Source: Oncomelania hupensis | Taxonomy: Eukaryota; Mollusca; Gastropoda; Littorinimorpha; Pomatiopsidae | Assembly: GCA_036898135.1 (NCBI GenBank) | Contig: CM072513.1 | Location: 86,393,008-86,457,007, forward strand | Direction: 5' to 3' | Length of the DNA stretch: 64,000 nt | Shown: in pieces, positions 50,701 to 62,988 of the stretch | How positions within the stretch are numbered: the stretch's first letter is position 1 | Layout: each line of letters starts with the position of its first letter | Program-made: the position numbers and the translations under genes | Notes under the pieces: generated by a model | What the model saw: only the letters and a program-made list of their open reading frames with translations | Told to the model about the DNA's origin: nothing | Database searches by the model: none

Positions 50701-53700
50701 TACAATCATTTTTATATTCAAATCTACATTAATGTCCAATGTGTTTTTTCTTGGTTCAGGCACGGGTTCACTTTTTAACTGTTGAAGCCTGTTGTGTTTT
50801 TTTTTTTATTGCGTTTTTTTTTTTTTTGTTTTGTTTTGGTATGATGTAAATAGTTTTGTTGTTGTATCAAATTTTATTCATCAGATTAACATAAGTTGTA
50901 CTGATATAGTAAATAGTCTTTGGGTCAGTTTTACTTGATAAACTTTGAACCTTACTTTTCAGGGTTGGAGCTCAGTTATATCATTAACGATGAAGATAGA
51001 GATAAAGATAAAGATAGTTTTTATGTTGGTCCCTGGTCACATGGGCATCCACGGCAATATTGCAGTGGACAAAGCGGCTAAAGAAGCTCTGCATCTTGAT
51101 TTCCATTCAGAGATTTTCCAACCTGCCTTGTATGACTGGATCTTATTGTAAACAGCTGTGGCAGATTGACTGGTCTAACCATACCAATAACAAATTATTT
51201 CAAATTCTTCAAAATTTGTCAGCTTCTTTGCCTAATTTTGCATCCACTCGCAAAGAAGAAACAGTTTTGTTTCGCCTTCATATTGGGCATACTTATGTAA
51301 CCCACAGTTTCCTTTTAAAAGGAGAAGAACCACCATGGTGCTTTGCATGAGATAAATCCTTTTTCGTTCGCCATTTCATGTCTTAATGTGCTGATCTGTT
51401 TGAGGAAAGAGAAATGTATTTTGGTTCAATACCTTTCAAAGAGATTTTTAAAGTATGCAATAGTCAACACCTGTTTCAATTCTTGGTTTGTTTTATCGCA
51501 TATAAATCATATCATCTTGTTTTATGTTGGTTGGATTTTATTGGTTAGACTGAATTTAGTGATTTGATTGAAGAAAGAGAACGTATTTTTAATACATCAG
51601 TTTTAAAGAAGAATTTTCAAGAGGTTGCATGTGAAAGTTTGTTTGAGTATTTAAGAGTAACAGGCTTGTTTTTTTTTTTTAAAGATTTGAACCACTTTAC
51701 AACATTTTAAGATAATGTCTCTCTGGTCCTGATTTGGCTCGAAAGAGTCCGCTGGACCTAAAGCAACAATCATGTCATGTCAGTTATATCAGGGACTTGC
51801 ACTGTATTAAAGCTTTTTTTATTGTTACTGTACTATTGTTTTCAGTAGTTTTGTTGTACAGACTGTGCCTTTATGGCGTATTGTTCAATAGTATGTGGGG
51901 GTGTAAAGGTAGCACAGTGGATTGGGGGCTGGTTTCCTGTGCTGAAGGTTGTGGGTTTGAACCCCCACATGGGACCAACTTACCTGACTTACGTGAGACT
52001 TTTCAGGACAGCAGAAATGTTCTCCGTGTTCTCCGGGTACTCTGGTTTCCTCCCTCCTTTCAGAATGGGTATTGGATGCAGTCATTCTAAATTTAAAAAA
52101 AAAAAAAAAAAGGTTTCTCTTCCATCTTCTGTACTAACAATCTCTTTAGATCACCGCGCTTGTGATAGCATCCTGTATCATTGTGATTGAGGTTTGTATT
52201 GGCTGTTTGAGTGACTACTTGCTGTGTTGGGTTGATAAGCAGAGCAACACAAAGGGAGCCAGCAGCGGCCTGAATGAAGACACCCTGGGCAGTCAGCTCA
52301 AGTCGGGCATCGCTCAGTACATCGCGCTGGAAATCTCTCGCGGTAACGGCCGGGATCATCGGGCTATCACCCGCTATTTGCCTTGGCTGTACCACCCTCC
52401 TTCTACCATGCAGCAAGGGTAAGGTGCCCACCATTGTCATGCCTGTGGCCGCAGTGGATTTTTGGCCTGCCCTGTAATAAATAAATGGAGCGCCACTGTT
52501 ACTTTTGCTTGTATATGTAATTGTAACTGTTTATGCCACTCCTTCAACATAGAAAGGATTACTTGAAGGCAGGAGGTTCAATGCCACAGAGAATTTTACT
52601 TCCACACATTGCCAGTTCCAGAGTGAGAGGAGGGAGATAGAGTTATTTCCCTTGAACGTCTATTTGGCCCAATCTCTCATAACAACACATTACAATCAGT
52701 GATGTAACAGTCTTGGTACTTATTTTATTTCCACATCTAGATCCGCTATGTTTTCAGCATTTAAAAGCAACAAATGAATCACTGCCTGTTAAATGATTAA
52801 ACTGTGAGTGAACTTGTACATAGTTTCCTACTTGAAGTCACTTGGACTGTGAGAATGTGTGATCATTGAGAAGACCCCTCCCTTCCCCCCCCCCCCCCCC
52901 CCCATCCACGTCTTGCACAGAAGGGCATACTTCCACCATTTGGCAGATTCCCTCAGATTTGAATGGCTCCAGGGTCATTTTTGAGATTAATGTAAATCCA
53001 TTGTGATTGTAGGGGTATATTTAGTATGAGAGAGCTAGAGAGAAGACCCCGGACCCCTTCAGATTGTCCTCTTTTTACCGTTTATAAATCCCTTCTTTGC
53101 ACATGGTTTTGGGTGTCGCTGCCTCACACATAAGACGCCAAAACGGATGTAAGGAATCTTTCTTTATTCTCCATACAGGGCCGTAAAAAACTGGAATAAA
53201 CCAGACAAAGCAATAATCACTAAAAACAGTAAAAAGTCAAGTTATAAATAACATACTATACATAGTCATGCATTTAAATACGAAAATTTATCACATTGTG
53301 TATCATGTTATATATCACATTATTTATCATGTAAATTAAATTGACATAATAAGATCACAGTTTGTTGAACTGAATTAAAAACCACTGAAGTTACATCAAG
53401 CCTATATCATGTTGTGCAAACAAACACCAACATGTAAACTTGACCCTCATTTCGTTGCACGCATAAATTCATGACAAACTATAAATAATTCGTACCTCGT
53501 CTTCTCCCTTAGTATGATGACAGCGAAGCAATATACAGCATGACATAAATCATTCCAGCAAAGACAATTCCCATTCAGTCTGGTTGCCACTAAAAATTCA
53601 AAGGGGACGTCGCAACACAGGTCCGTGGAACTTTCTCAAAGACACTCACACTTGCCCAAACCTCAAAACCGGCACTACCCCTGGCGTAATAATTGCTCAA

Positions 53701-56700
53701 TTGCAAAATTAATAAACCTATGAAAGGTACACAAGTTTTATAGTTTAATATAAAAACTAGCTTTAAAACAAAAACTTAATTGAATTTATATAAATGAGTA
53801 ATAATAATAATTACGTAGAATAAAAAGTACTGGAGGCGTACTAATTTACTCAGCAGATGCACACATGAGCAAACAGTCGCAGTCAACAAGGGGGAACTAT
53901 CCTTTAACTTTTTACCAGAGAAAGTACGGCAGTTATTTCCCCTAGACCACTGAGTGTTCGAAGTTATGACTTGCGGCAGCAACATTGGGAATGCAGTTTT
54001 AAGAAATCTTTTAAAACAAGAAGAAGAAGATGCTTGAGCTTGAACGTGTGTATGTTTTTTTATCCCAAACTTCTGCTGCTTTTATGTCTCCAGCCCCAAA
54101 GAGTTCATAGACTGCATTGGCCACATTCGCTTGCTGTCCTGGCTGCTCATTGGCTCGCTGACGCACACGGCCGTGACGGAGGGCATTGCTCAGATCAGCT
54201 GTCTGCCGGTGCCGCTGGAGGCCAGCTCCCACATTGCTGACCACATCATGGTCATCATGACCGGCTTTGCTGAACAGTCCAACGTGAGTTTATATCTGTG
54301 GCTGTTGAAAAAAAGAGCGAAACAGACCATTGCATTGTGGAGATCAAAATTGCGCAAAAATGTCAAATTCACCAACTAAGACATGACTATGTGCTTATAT
54401 ATTCATTCTTTTTGGGGGGTCTAATATTTATTATTATTATTGAGGATTTTTATAGCGCACTTATCTCGCAGTACTTGACCAGACTCTAGGCGCTGGCCAA
54501 AACAGGATCTAACTCAAACCGCCCGAGACGCCCACCCACAGCCTTTGGGCGCATGGTCTGACGCCCGGACAACTGAGCACTATCCTGGCCAGCCAGGGAT
54601 GGGGGAGAAGGACCAAGTGCATGCTGGGTGTGTTCTTGTTACCGGCACTCACCCATCTAGGACATGAGCGTCAGGATCTTTAAAGTCCACTATGATGGAA
54701 TGTATGCGACACACAGACTAGACCTCGGTTTATACTCTCATCCGAAGGAGTAGGAAACGGGAGTAAAGTGTCTTTCCCAGGGACACAACACATTGGCCCG
54801 GACAGGGCTCGAACTTGGGACCTTCAGATACGCAAGCCAAAGCACTACCATTAGACCACCGTGCCTCTCTATTTGGGACCCATGTCCCACCGTTCAAAAG
54901 GTCATCTGCTATAGGCACTAGGTGACGACTAATCTCCCTTGAAGTACCTATACAGGAGCTAATACTTGAAGTAAACAGTGTGTTACCCAGAGTTACCAGT
55001 GTGTGTGGGAGGTCTTTGCAGAGGCTGGTCCTATGCAGCTGGTTCTCAGCCTGTTGTATCGGAGGTCGAGTAATGATTTATAGAAGGGGACTGGTGAGGT
55101 GACATTACAACAGGGACCGGATATCTGTTTAAGCTGCAAACATGCTTAGTTGAGAGCTTTGACCTCAGTAACTTGGATTAATGAAGTATTTCTATGATCA
55201 AACACTCTACTGTATTAATATGAACAAAATGACCTCAAACTCACTTGAATGTTTTAGAGCTGTTAGCTTGTGACGATGCCATATAACAAGAAACAATGCC
55301 GTATAACAAGAAACAATGCCGTATAACAAGAAACAATGCCATATAACAAGAAACAATGCTGTATAACAAGAAACAATGCCATATAACAAGAAACAATGCC
55401 ATATAACAAGACACAATGCGATATAACAAGACACAATATTTACTCACTTGCTGGTAAATGTTTGATTGAAGAGTGAGCATGATGGATGCTATGGAATACC
55501 GAAATACAATAACACTACTAACTGACTTTGTGTTGCAGGCTTCTGTGCTGCATATGTCTTCGCTGTTCCATGCATTCATTCTTTGTCAGGTATGTGTACT
55601 ATCCAACCCTGCGGGGTTCATTACTCTTCTTCTTGTGTTGAGCAGTCACAAACAATACATTGATATCTTTGCTGCTGTAGGTTGTTAGTATGGGGTGGTC
55701 GTGTTTTCCGTGGCGTGGAAAATGTGACAAATCACAAAACATCGGGCAGTTTGATGTCCCCACCATTTTCTCAGTATTTATTTTATTTTTTATTTTTTTA
55801 ACAAGAAATGTATTAATTTTTAGTAATTATCTAACAAAGCGTTGGTGTAATTTATTATGTCTCATTTCTAAAATGCTCCTCCCGACAGTTGTGGACGATG
55901 TACTGCGAGTCCGCGGCCGCCATGCACAGTCCTAGCAGCGATCAGTTCCAGATGGACATGGCTCAGATTATGGACTTTTGGGCCAGGGTCACTCCCGGCA
56001 TTCTCCAGCTTCTCTCGCACTCTAAAGTGGTCAGTAAGCCCCAGCCCATGCTCTTTACCACTTGTTTCTTTCGGATTTTATCATAACATTCTCCTTTAAA
56101 AAAAAATTATTTATTTATTTTTGTAAATCAGAAGACACATTAGTTGTTTTAATCTGCTCCCTCTTTTTTTAGAATAAAATCAGAAAAATTGGGTAGAGCG
56201 GATAAAGTTGAGCGAGCTCGGCCAACGTAAGACCAAGCGTCTGGCGACAGGCCATTATGAGTAGGTGTTGTCACTGTGAAGTAAAATCAGAGATCAACAA
56301 TGAAATTGTATCACTGTAAGGATGACAAGACGTGTTGTTTGATGGCCGTATACATATGGAAATAAATCATCATGCCAATGCACAATAATTTACCAAAGTT
56401 ACCTGCGGTTTTCAAAAGAGAGGTATTTTTCAACCACCTATACATTTGATTTGAGAAAGATTATCAAAGAACGCCAGAGAAAAATGTGAAGGTACTGGCA
56501 GTTTTCTTCAGAATAGATTTATTTGTATTAGCTTTACTTGCTTGTTTTGCCGTACTAATGTGAATGGCATGTTATTTCATGATCATTTGTTTTGTAATGT
56601 ACCCTTATGAATTCACTATGGACTTATTAGCCATTCATGCTATGCAAGTTTTTGTCACATGTTATGTTAGTGATATCATTATGCTAATTTTGTATCATGC

Positions 56701-59700
56701 ATATTCATGTTGGTTTGTTATTATGTTTGTGGAACACATAAGTTGTGCCAGGTATCCATATTTCACACAATTTTCCCCTTTTACCCCCCTGTTGCCTGAA
56801 AAAAAAAGTCCTTTTTTGAAAATGTTTTTTTTTTTTCTACGTTAGATTGTCGATACAGTAAGCATGTTAAGTTCACCTTTGAATCGTTTGCTTGTATAGA
56901 GAATGCCTTATACAGAATGCCTTATACAGTATCATAGAACGTTTTTACTACCGTACTTTAGGGACATCAAGGCGATGATACTTCTTTTTTTTTACTTTGA
57001 CTCGTTGATCTTATAATACCTTGCCCCTGAGGTGTGTCTAAAAGCTGTCTGAACAAAAGTCAAGATTCAGAATAATTGACACAACTCACAAACACTCCAA
57101 ATTCAAGCAGCTGGCATCAAAACAAACAACTGACATTTTGAGGCAACTGGGATCTTGCATGCCTCATAGAATGTGCCTCATTTTCTTGTTCCTGTAATAA
57201 TGTGCTTTAGGAACAAATAAAAAAGGATTTTTTAAAATAAAAAATTCAGGGGGTGCGGTTCATAATTTGTTATCTATCACCTTGTTGTCCGTAAAATACA
57301 GTAGCTTTGTGAGTCTTTAACATCCACAGTCCAAACCTTTTGTTATTACACAGTATTTTTAACACTTTTTTTTTCTTCTTACTTTTTGTTGGAGGATACT
57401 GTCCAGTGTTTAGGATAATAAAGTATTTTAGACATTTGTTTTGTCTTGCATTTTGACAATATATTAGTCTTCAGTGTATAAAATCCAAATACAATTTTAA
57501 AAAGCCCAAATAAACTTTTTTTTAAGAACTTTTTATTTTTCAACGTTTGAAAATAATTTCCTTGATGGGGTTACATGTTGTTAGCAGCATTCCTTCTTTT
57601 ATTTTTTTAATTTTTTTTTTTTCGAGAGTAAAGTCTAGTTTGTATTTTATCAGATGTTAATATGATGGTGATGATGATATAATGATGATGATGATGGAGC
57701 AGTCTTTTAAAGAACCATGACTCTGTGAAACTATCATACTCAGTGCGCGCAAAGACCAACAGCAGGCGCCCAACCATCAGTCATAACAACATAATTATTT
57801 ATGAAACCAAATGGACAATTCATTGTTGAAAGAGATGTGTTTGGAAACGCACCTTTTTCGACAGACACCGAAAAACGGCTCTGCTTCAAATTCAGGAGAG
57901 CGCCTAGGGTGGCTTGAGTAAGATCCCGTAGTGTATCGTCCAGTACCTTGAGCAGCTGTTGAGCTGGAAAAGCGCGCTATAAAAACAGTAAAATCAATGA
58001 ATGAATATTGTCAGTGGGCATGCTGGGTATTTCAAGCTTCAGTGGGCACACTGGGTATTTTAAGCTTCAGTGGGCATGCTGGGTATTTTAAGATTCAGTG
58101 GGCACGCTGGGTATTTTAAGATTCAGTGGGCACGCTGGGTATTTTAAGCTTCAGTGGGCATGCTGGGTATTTTAAGATTCAGTGGGCACGCTGGGTATTT
58201 TAAGATTCAGTGGGCACGCTGGGTATTTCAAGCTTCAGTGGGCATGCTGGGTATTTCAAGCTTCAGTGGGCACACTGGGTATTTCAAGCTTCAGTGGGCA
58301 TGCTGGGTATTTCAAGATTCAGTGGGCACACTGGGTATTTCAAGTTTCAGTGGGCATGCTGGGTATTTCAAGCTTCAGTGGGCACGCTGGGTATTTAATA
58401 ATAATAATAATGAATGGTACTTATATCGCGCAAATCTCACATTGTGACTCATTGCGCACCCACTCGCATTCATCCATTGTACATCCTGTCATTACAACAC
58501 ATATAACATAATATTACAATAAAATAAAAACAACAATAATAATAATTATTATTTTTCAAGCTTCAGTGGGCACGCTGGGTATTTTAAGATTCAGTGGGCA
58601 CGCTGGGTATTTCAAGCTTCAGTGGGCACGCTGGGTATTTCAAGCTTCAGTGGGCACGCTAGGTATTTAATAATAATAATAATAATAATGAATGGTACTT
58701 ATATCGCGCAAATCTCACATTGTGACTCATTGCACACCCACTCGCATTCATCCATTGTGCATCCTGTCATTACAACACATATAACATAATATTACAATAA
58801 AATAAAAACAACAATAATAATTATTATTATTTTTCAAGCTTCAGTGGGCACGCTGGGTATTTCAAGCTTCAGTGGGCACGCTGGGTATTTCAAGCTTCAG
58901 TGGGCACGCTGGGTATTTCAAGCTTCAGTGGGCATGCTGGGTATTTCAAGCTTCAGTGGGCACGCTGGGTATTTCAAGCTTCAGTGGGCACGCTGGGTAT
59001 TTCAAGCTTCAGTGGGCACGCTGGGTATTTCATGCTTCAGTGGGCATGCTGGGTATTTCAAGCTTCAGTGGGCACACTGGGTATTTCAAGCTTCAGTGGG
59101 CATGCTGGGTATTTCCAGCTGGAACTATCTTTAGAAACGAAGGGTGGGTGGAATTTGGTAGAGCTAAATCAAATTGAGAAAGCTTAATAATAACAGTTAG
59201 TCTTTATTATATAGTAACTCAGTATTTTTCCAGCTTTTCCAGGGTTTTGTATTCCAGCTTTTCCAGGGTTTTGTATTCCAGCTTTTCCAGGGTTTTGTAT
59301 TCTAGCCGCTTGACTAAGCATAGTATTGGAACTAACATTTATTTTTGGTGGATTTTTTTTTCTTCTTGATAACCGTTCCCAAACTAACTGACAGGACAAG
59401 CCAACCAAAGAGGTTTGCCTTCTAGAATGTGCTCCATTTTCTGTTGTGTATGTTTGTGTGCGTTTTTTTTAGTTTTTTTTTAAAGTTTTTGTGTGTGTTT
59501 GGATGTTTTTTTTGTGTTGACAGTGGATCCTTGTGTGCGTGTGTGTTTCCTGTAGCCTAGACTGTGTGTGCACAAGTTGTGTTTTTATTTTAGTTATTTT
59601 TTTAAAATTTCTTTTTCATTGCACAGTTTTACATTTTGTGGTTTGTTGTATGGCATATTGGTCATGTCACCTAGTTTGTGTGCTTGTTTGGATTTCATTA

Positions 59701-59825
59701 GTGAAGCCAGTTTTATATACATTTTTTTACCATATTTTAATTTTAGTGGTTTAATCTGATTTGCAATAGTTTTGAATAGTCCTGATTCGACTCTTAGCAG
59801 TCTGCTGGACCCTTATAAACAATGA

Positions 59826-59903
<78 letters not shown>

Positions 59904-62900
59904 CACAGGTTTGTTTATTGTGTGTTTTGTACCAGTGATGGAGCCATAAAGTTTGTCAGCCTCATGCTCAGTTGTCTGGGTGTTACAGACTATGCGTCCA
60001 AAGGCTGCAAAAGGGCACCTCGGGGTAGGGTTAAAAAAAAAGGATTCAAGGGGTGTCGGATAGCGCAGTGGTTGGAGCACTCGCTACTGTGTCACAAGTT
60101 AAGCACCGTCCAGTGTGGTTAGCACTTTGATGGGTGACCGCAAAACGTGAAGCAACAAATAACAACGCCCCCAGTTGACTCAACTGTGACTGAGTACCTA
60201 CTCTCTTAAGGTTGTGGAAGGTAAAGCAGCGAGGGAGAGAGATGGGCATCACCCTCATTACGCTGGCCCAAGATAAGTGTGATCTCCAACATCACGCTCC
60301 CCTATGGCTACAGGCTGTGGGACTACCTGTACCTTTTTACCTACCTTTAGCCAGCATCTTGAGCAGCTCTTGAGCTGAAAAGTACTATATAAGAATGTTT
60401 AATGGAATAACTAACTAAAATAGCCAATGCTGTAAGCAAGTGTCACAGAGTGTTGAAATAGACAACTGTTACCAGCAAAACATTTTCCAGTAGCCAACAT
60501 TTTGTTTGACGCACAAAGCGTGCGTTGGTAGCATTTATTTAGCACTGATTTGATTGTATGTTGACGCTAGGTAGACAGCCTAATGTTCATTTGTTTTGTT
60601 CGGTCAGTACTGTTATAACAATTTTGAGATCTTTCTAGAATTGCTTGTTTACCCTCAACGGAAGATTTGAGTTCTGCCTTGCAACTCGTGGTCAGGTCTT
60701 CGAAGTTCGTAGAACATGCTATGATGGAATGATGGAAGGCAGTGCTTATTTCCTGTGACAAGTTTTGTTTCATCAGCCTGAGATGGTCTATTACCTTTAC
60801 AACTGTAGGGAGACTATAATTATAGCACTGTCTGTGCGTTTGACAGAGGGTTTTTGAATGCAGTTGATGCTGTGTGCATCAATTGCTGAATAAAGTTGGA
60901 AAACCTTTATAAGGACGACTCTCGCCTTGTTATTGAGTGAACGGGCTGAGTATATACGAATTCAGGTTACGTTGATTCAAGCATCAGGGCTAAATCAACC
61001 TTTGCTGTGTAAAATGTAGCGTGATTTCTTTCAGTATTTACCTTCTCAAACGGTATTTTACCAGCTGTTGCCCACTATTGCGGCCTTTGTGTACATGTGT
61101 GTGAATGTGTGTGCGTGTGAGACAAAAAAAGTGTGTGTGCTTGGTATGGCAGAGTATTTTCAAAGATCTCCAAATGCACCTCCACTGGTTTTGTCCTTTG
61201 TGTGTTTGTTAAGCAGGTTATTATAGTTTTATTTTTATTTGTTTCGTTGTGGAACGACTGTGTTTGATGTTGGCGGTGGATTATTGATTGATTGACTGAC
61301 TGTGGTGTGGTGGTGGATTATTGATTGACTGTCTGATGGTAGTGGATTATTGATTGATCATCTGTGATGGTGGTGGTGGATTATTGATGGACCATCAGTG
61401 GTGGTGGATTATTGATGGGCCATCTGGTGTGGTGGTGGATTATTGATGGACAGTCTGTGATGGTGGTGGTGGATTATTGGTCAACAGTCTGTGGTGTGGT
61501 GGATTATTGATTGACCATCTGTGATGGTGTTGGTGGATTATTGGTTGACTTGATGGATTATTTATTGGCCATCTGTGATGGTGGTGATGGATTATTGATT
61601 GACCGTCTGTGGTGTGATGGTAATGGTGGTGGATTATTGATTGACAATCTGTCATGGTGGTGATGGATTATTGATTGACCGTCTGTGGTGTCACCCCTCG
61701 TGTTCTTGTTTTAATCCCTCTTTAAAATTGTATGTCTGTGTTTTTTTGGTTGTTGGCGGTATTTGTGTTTTTGACATAGATATTTATTTTGTTTTGTGGA
61801 TTATTTCTGAAGAAAGTGAGCGAAGATGTCTTTGTGTGATCACCTTTTTGTTTTTGTTGTCTTGGTTTTTCTTTTTTAAAAAAATTTGGCACAAGACTTA
61901 ATTTTTTTTAATTTTTAATGCACATTGCCCTTGTGATTAGATATCAGACTAGTGAACATGTGTGACAGTCTTGTTTGCATAAGCCCTGCATTTTCACGTC
62001 TTTATTATTTTGTGTGTGTGTGTTTTGTATTATGTATTTTCTTCACTTTTAAATTGTCTTTCCTCTTCAGTCCTACACTGTCAGTTTTTGTGTATAATGT
62101 GTGACGTATACTTGTATTTTACTTCTGTGAATCACTGAGGTAGCAAGCTCACAGGTACTCTGTGACAATATATTTATGAATGGACAGGAAATTAGACATT
62201 TATTGTATCTCATTTTACGTGCAATTTAAACCTTGTTTGCAATCATTTCTGTCTAGTTATTTTCTTTAGGACACTAGATAATTCAGATTTCTGTAGCCCA
62301 CACTACGATTCATATCATGTAGCTTGGGTTGGTTTCGTAAGTGGTATCTGACTTTGCGAAGCATTCTGAAATAGAATAGAACAAAGCGAAAATGTATTTA
62401 TTGTGTAATAAAACATGTTGTGTATAATAATTATATTTATTGGTGACAAATATGTAAAATTGATATGAAATTGCTTCACTAGTTTGATCCCATTAGATCT
62501 GACAGGATATTTTTGTGCAGAATATTTTCCACCAAAGCTGTATGCAAACACATTTTCCTTGTAATGATTGAAGACCAATAAAGGATTGTATCTGTTTTTG
62601 CACATTGCTGGCATGATTGCTAGGGATTGATCATGGATTGTATCTGTTTTGGCACATTGCTGGCATGATTGCTAGGGCTTGATCATGATTTAAGAACCAG
62701 CACTTTAGTTACTACTAAAACACTTTCATGTTTGCCATTGCAAAAGAAATGTAATAATTTCTTTGAATTTGTACATTTGCATAAGCTTAAGAGGATTTCT
62801 CACCCATAAGGAACGTTCTAGCATGCGATTTTCAGGTTTATTTGTATGTATTTTAGCAGCAGAAGTATTGTTTTGTTTTTAAATATAGTTTTTGTACACT

Positions 62901-62957
62901 TTGTAGAAGTATACCTTCATTTGTCTTCTTCTTCTTCTTCTTCTTCTTCTTCTTCTT

Positions 62958-62988
<31 letters not shown>

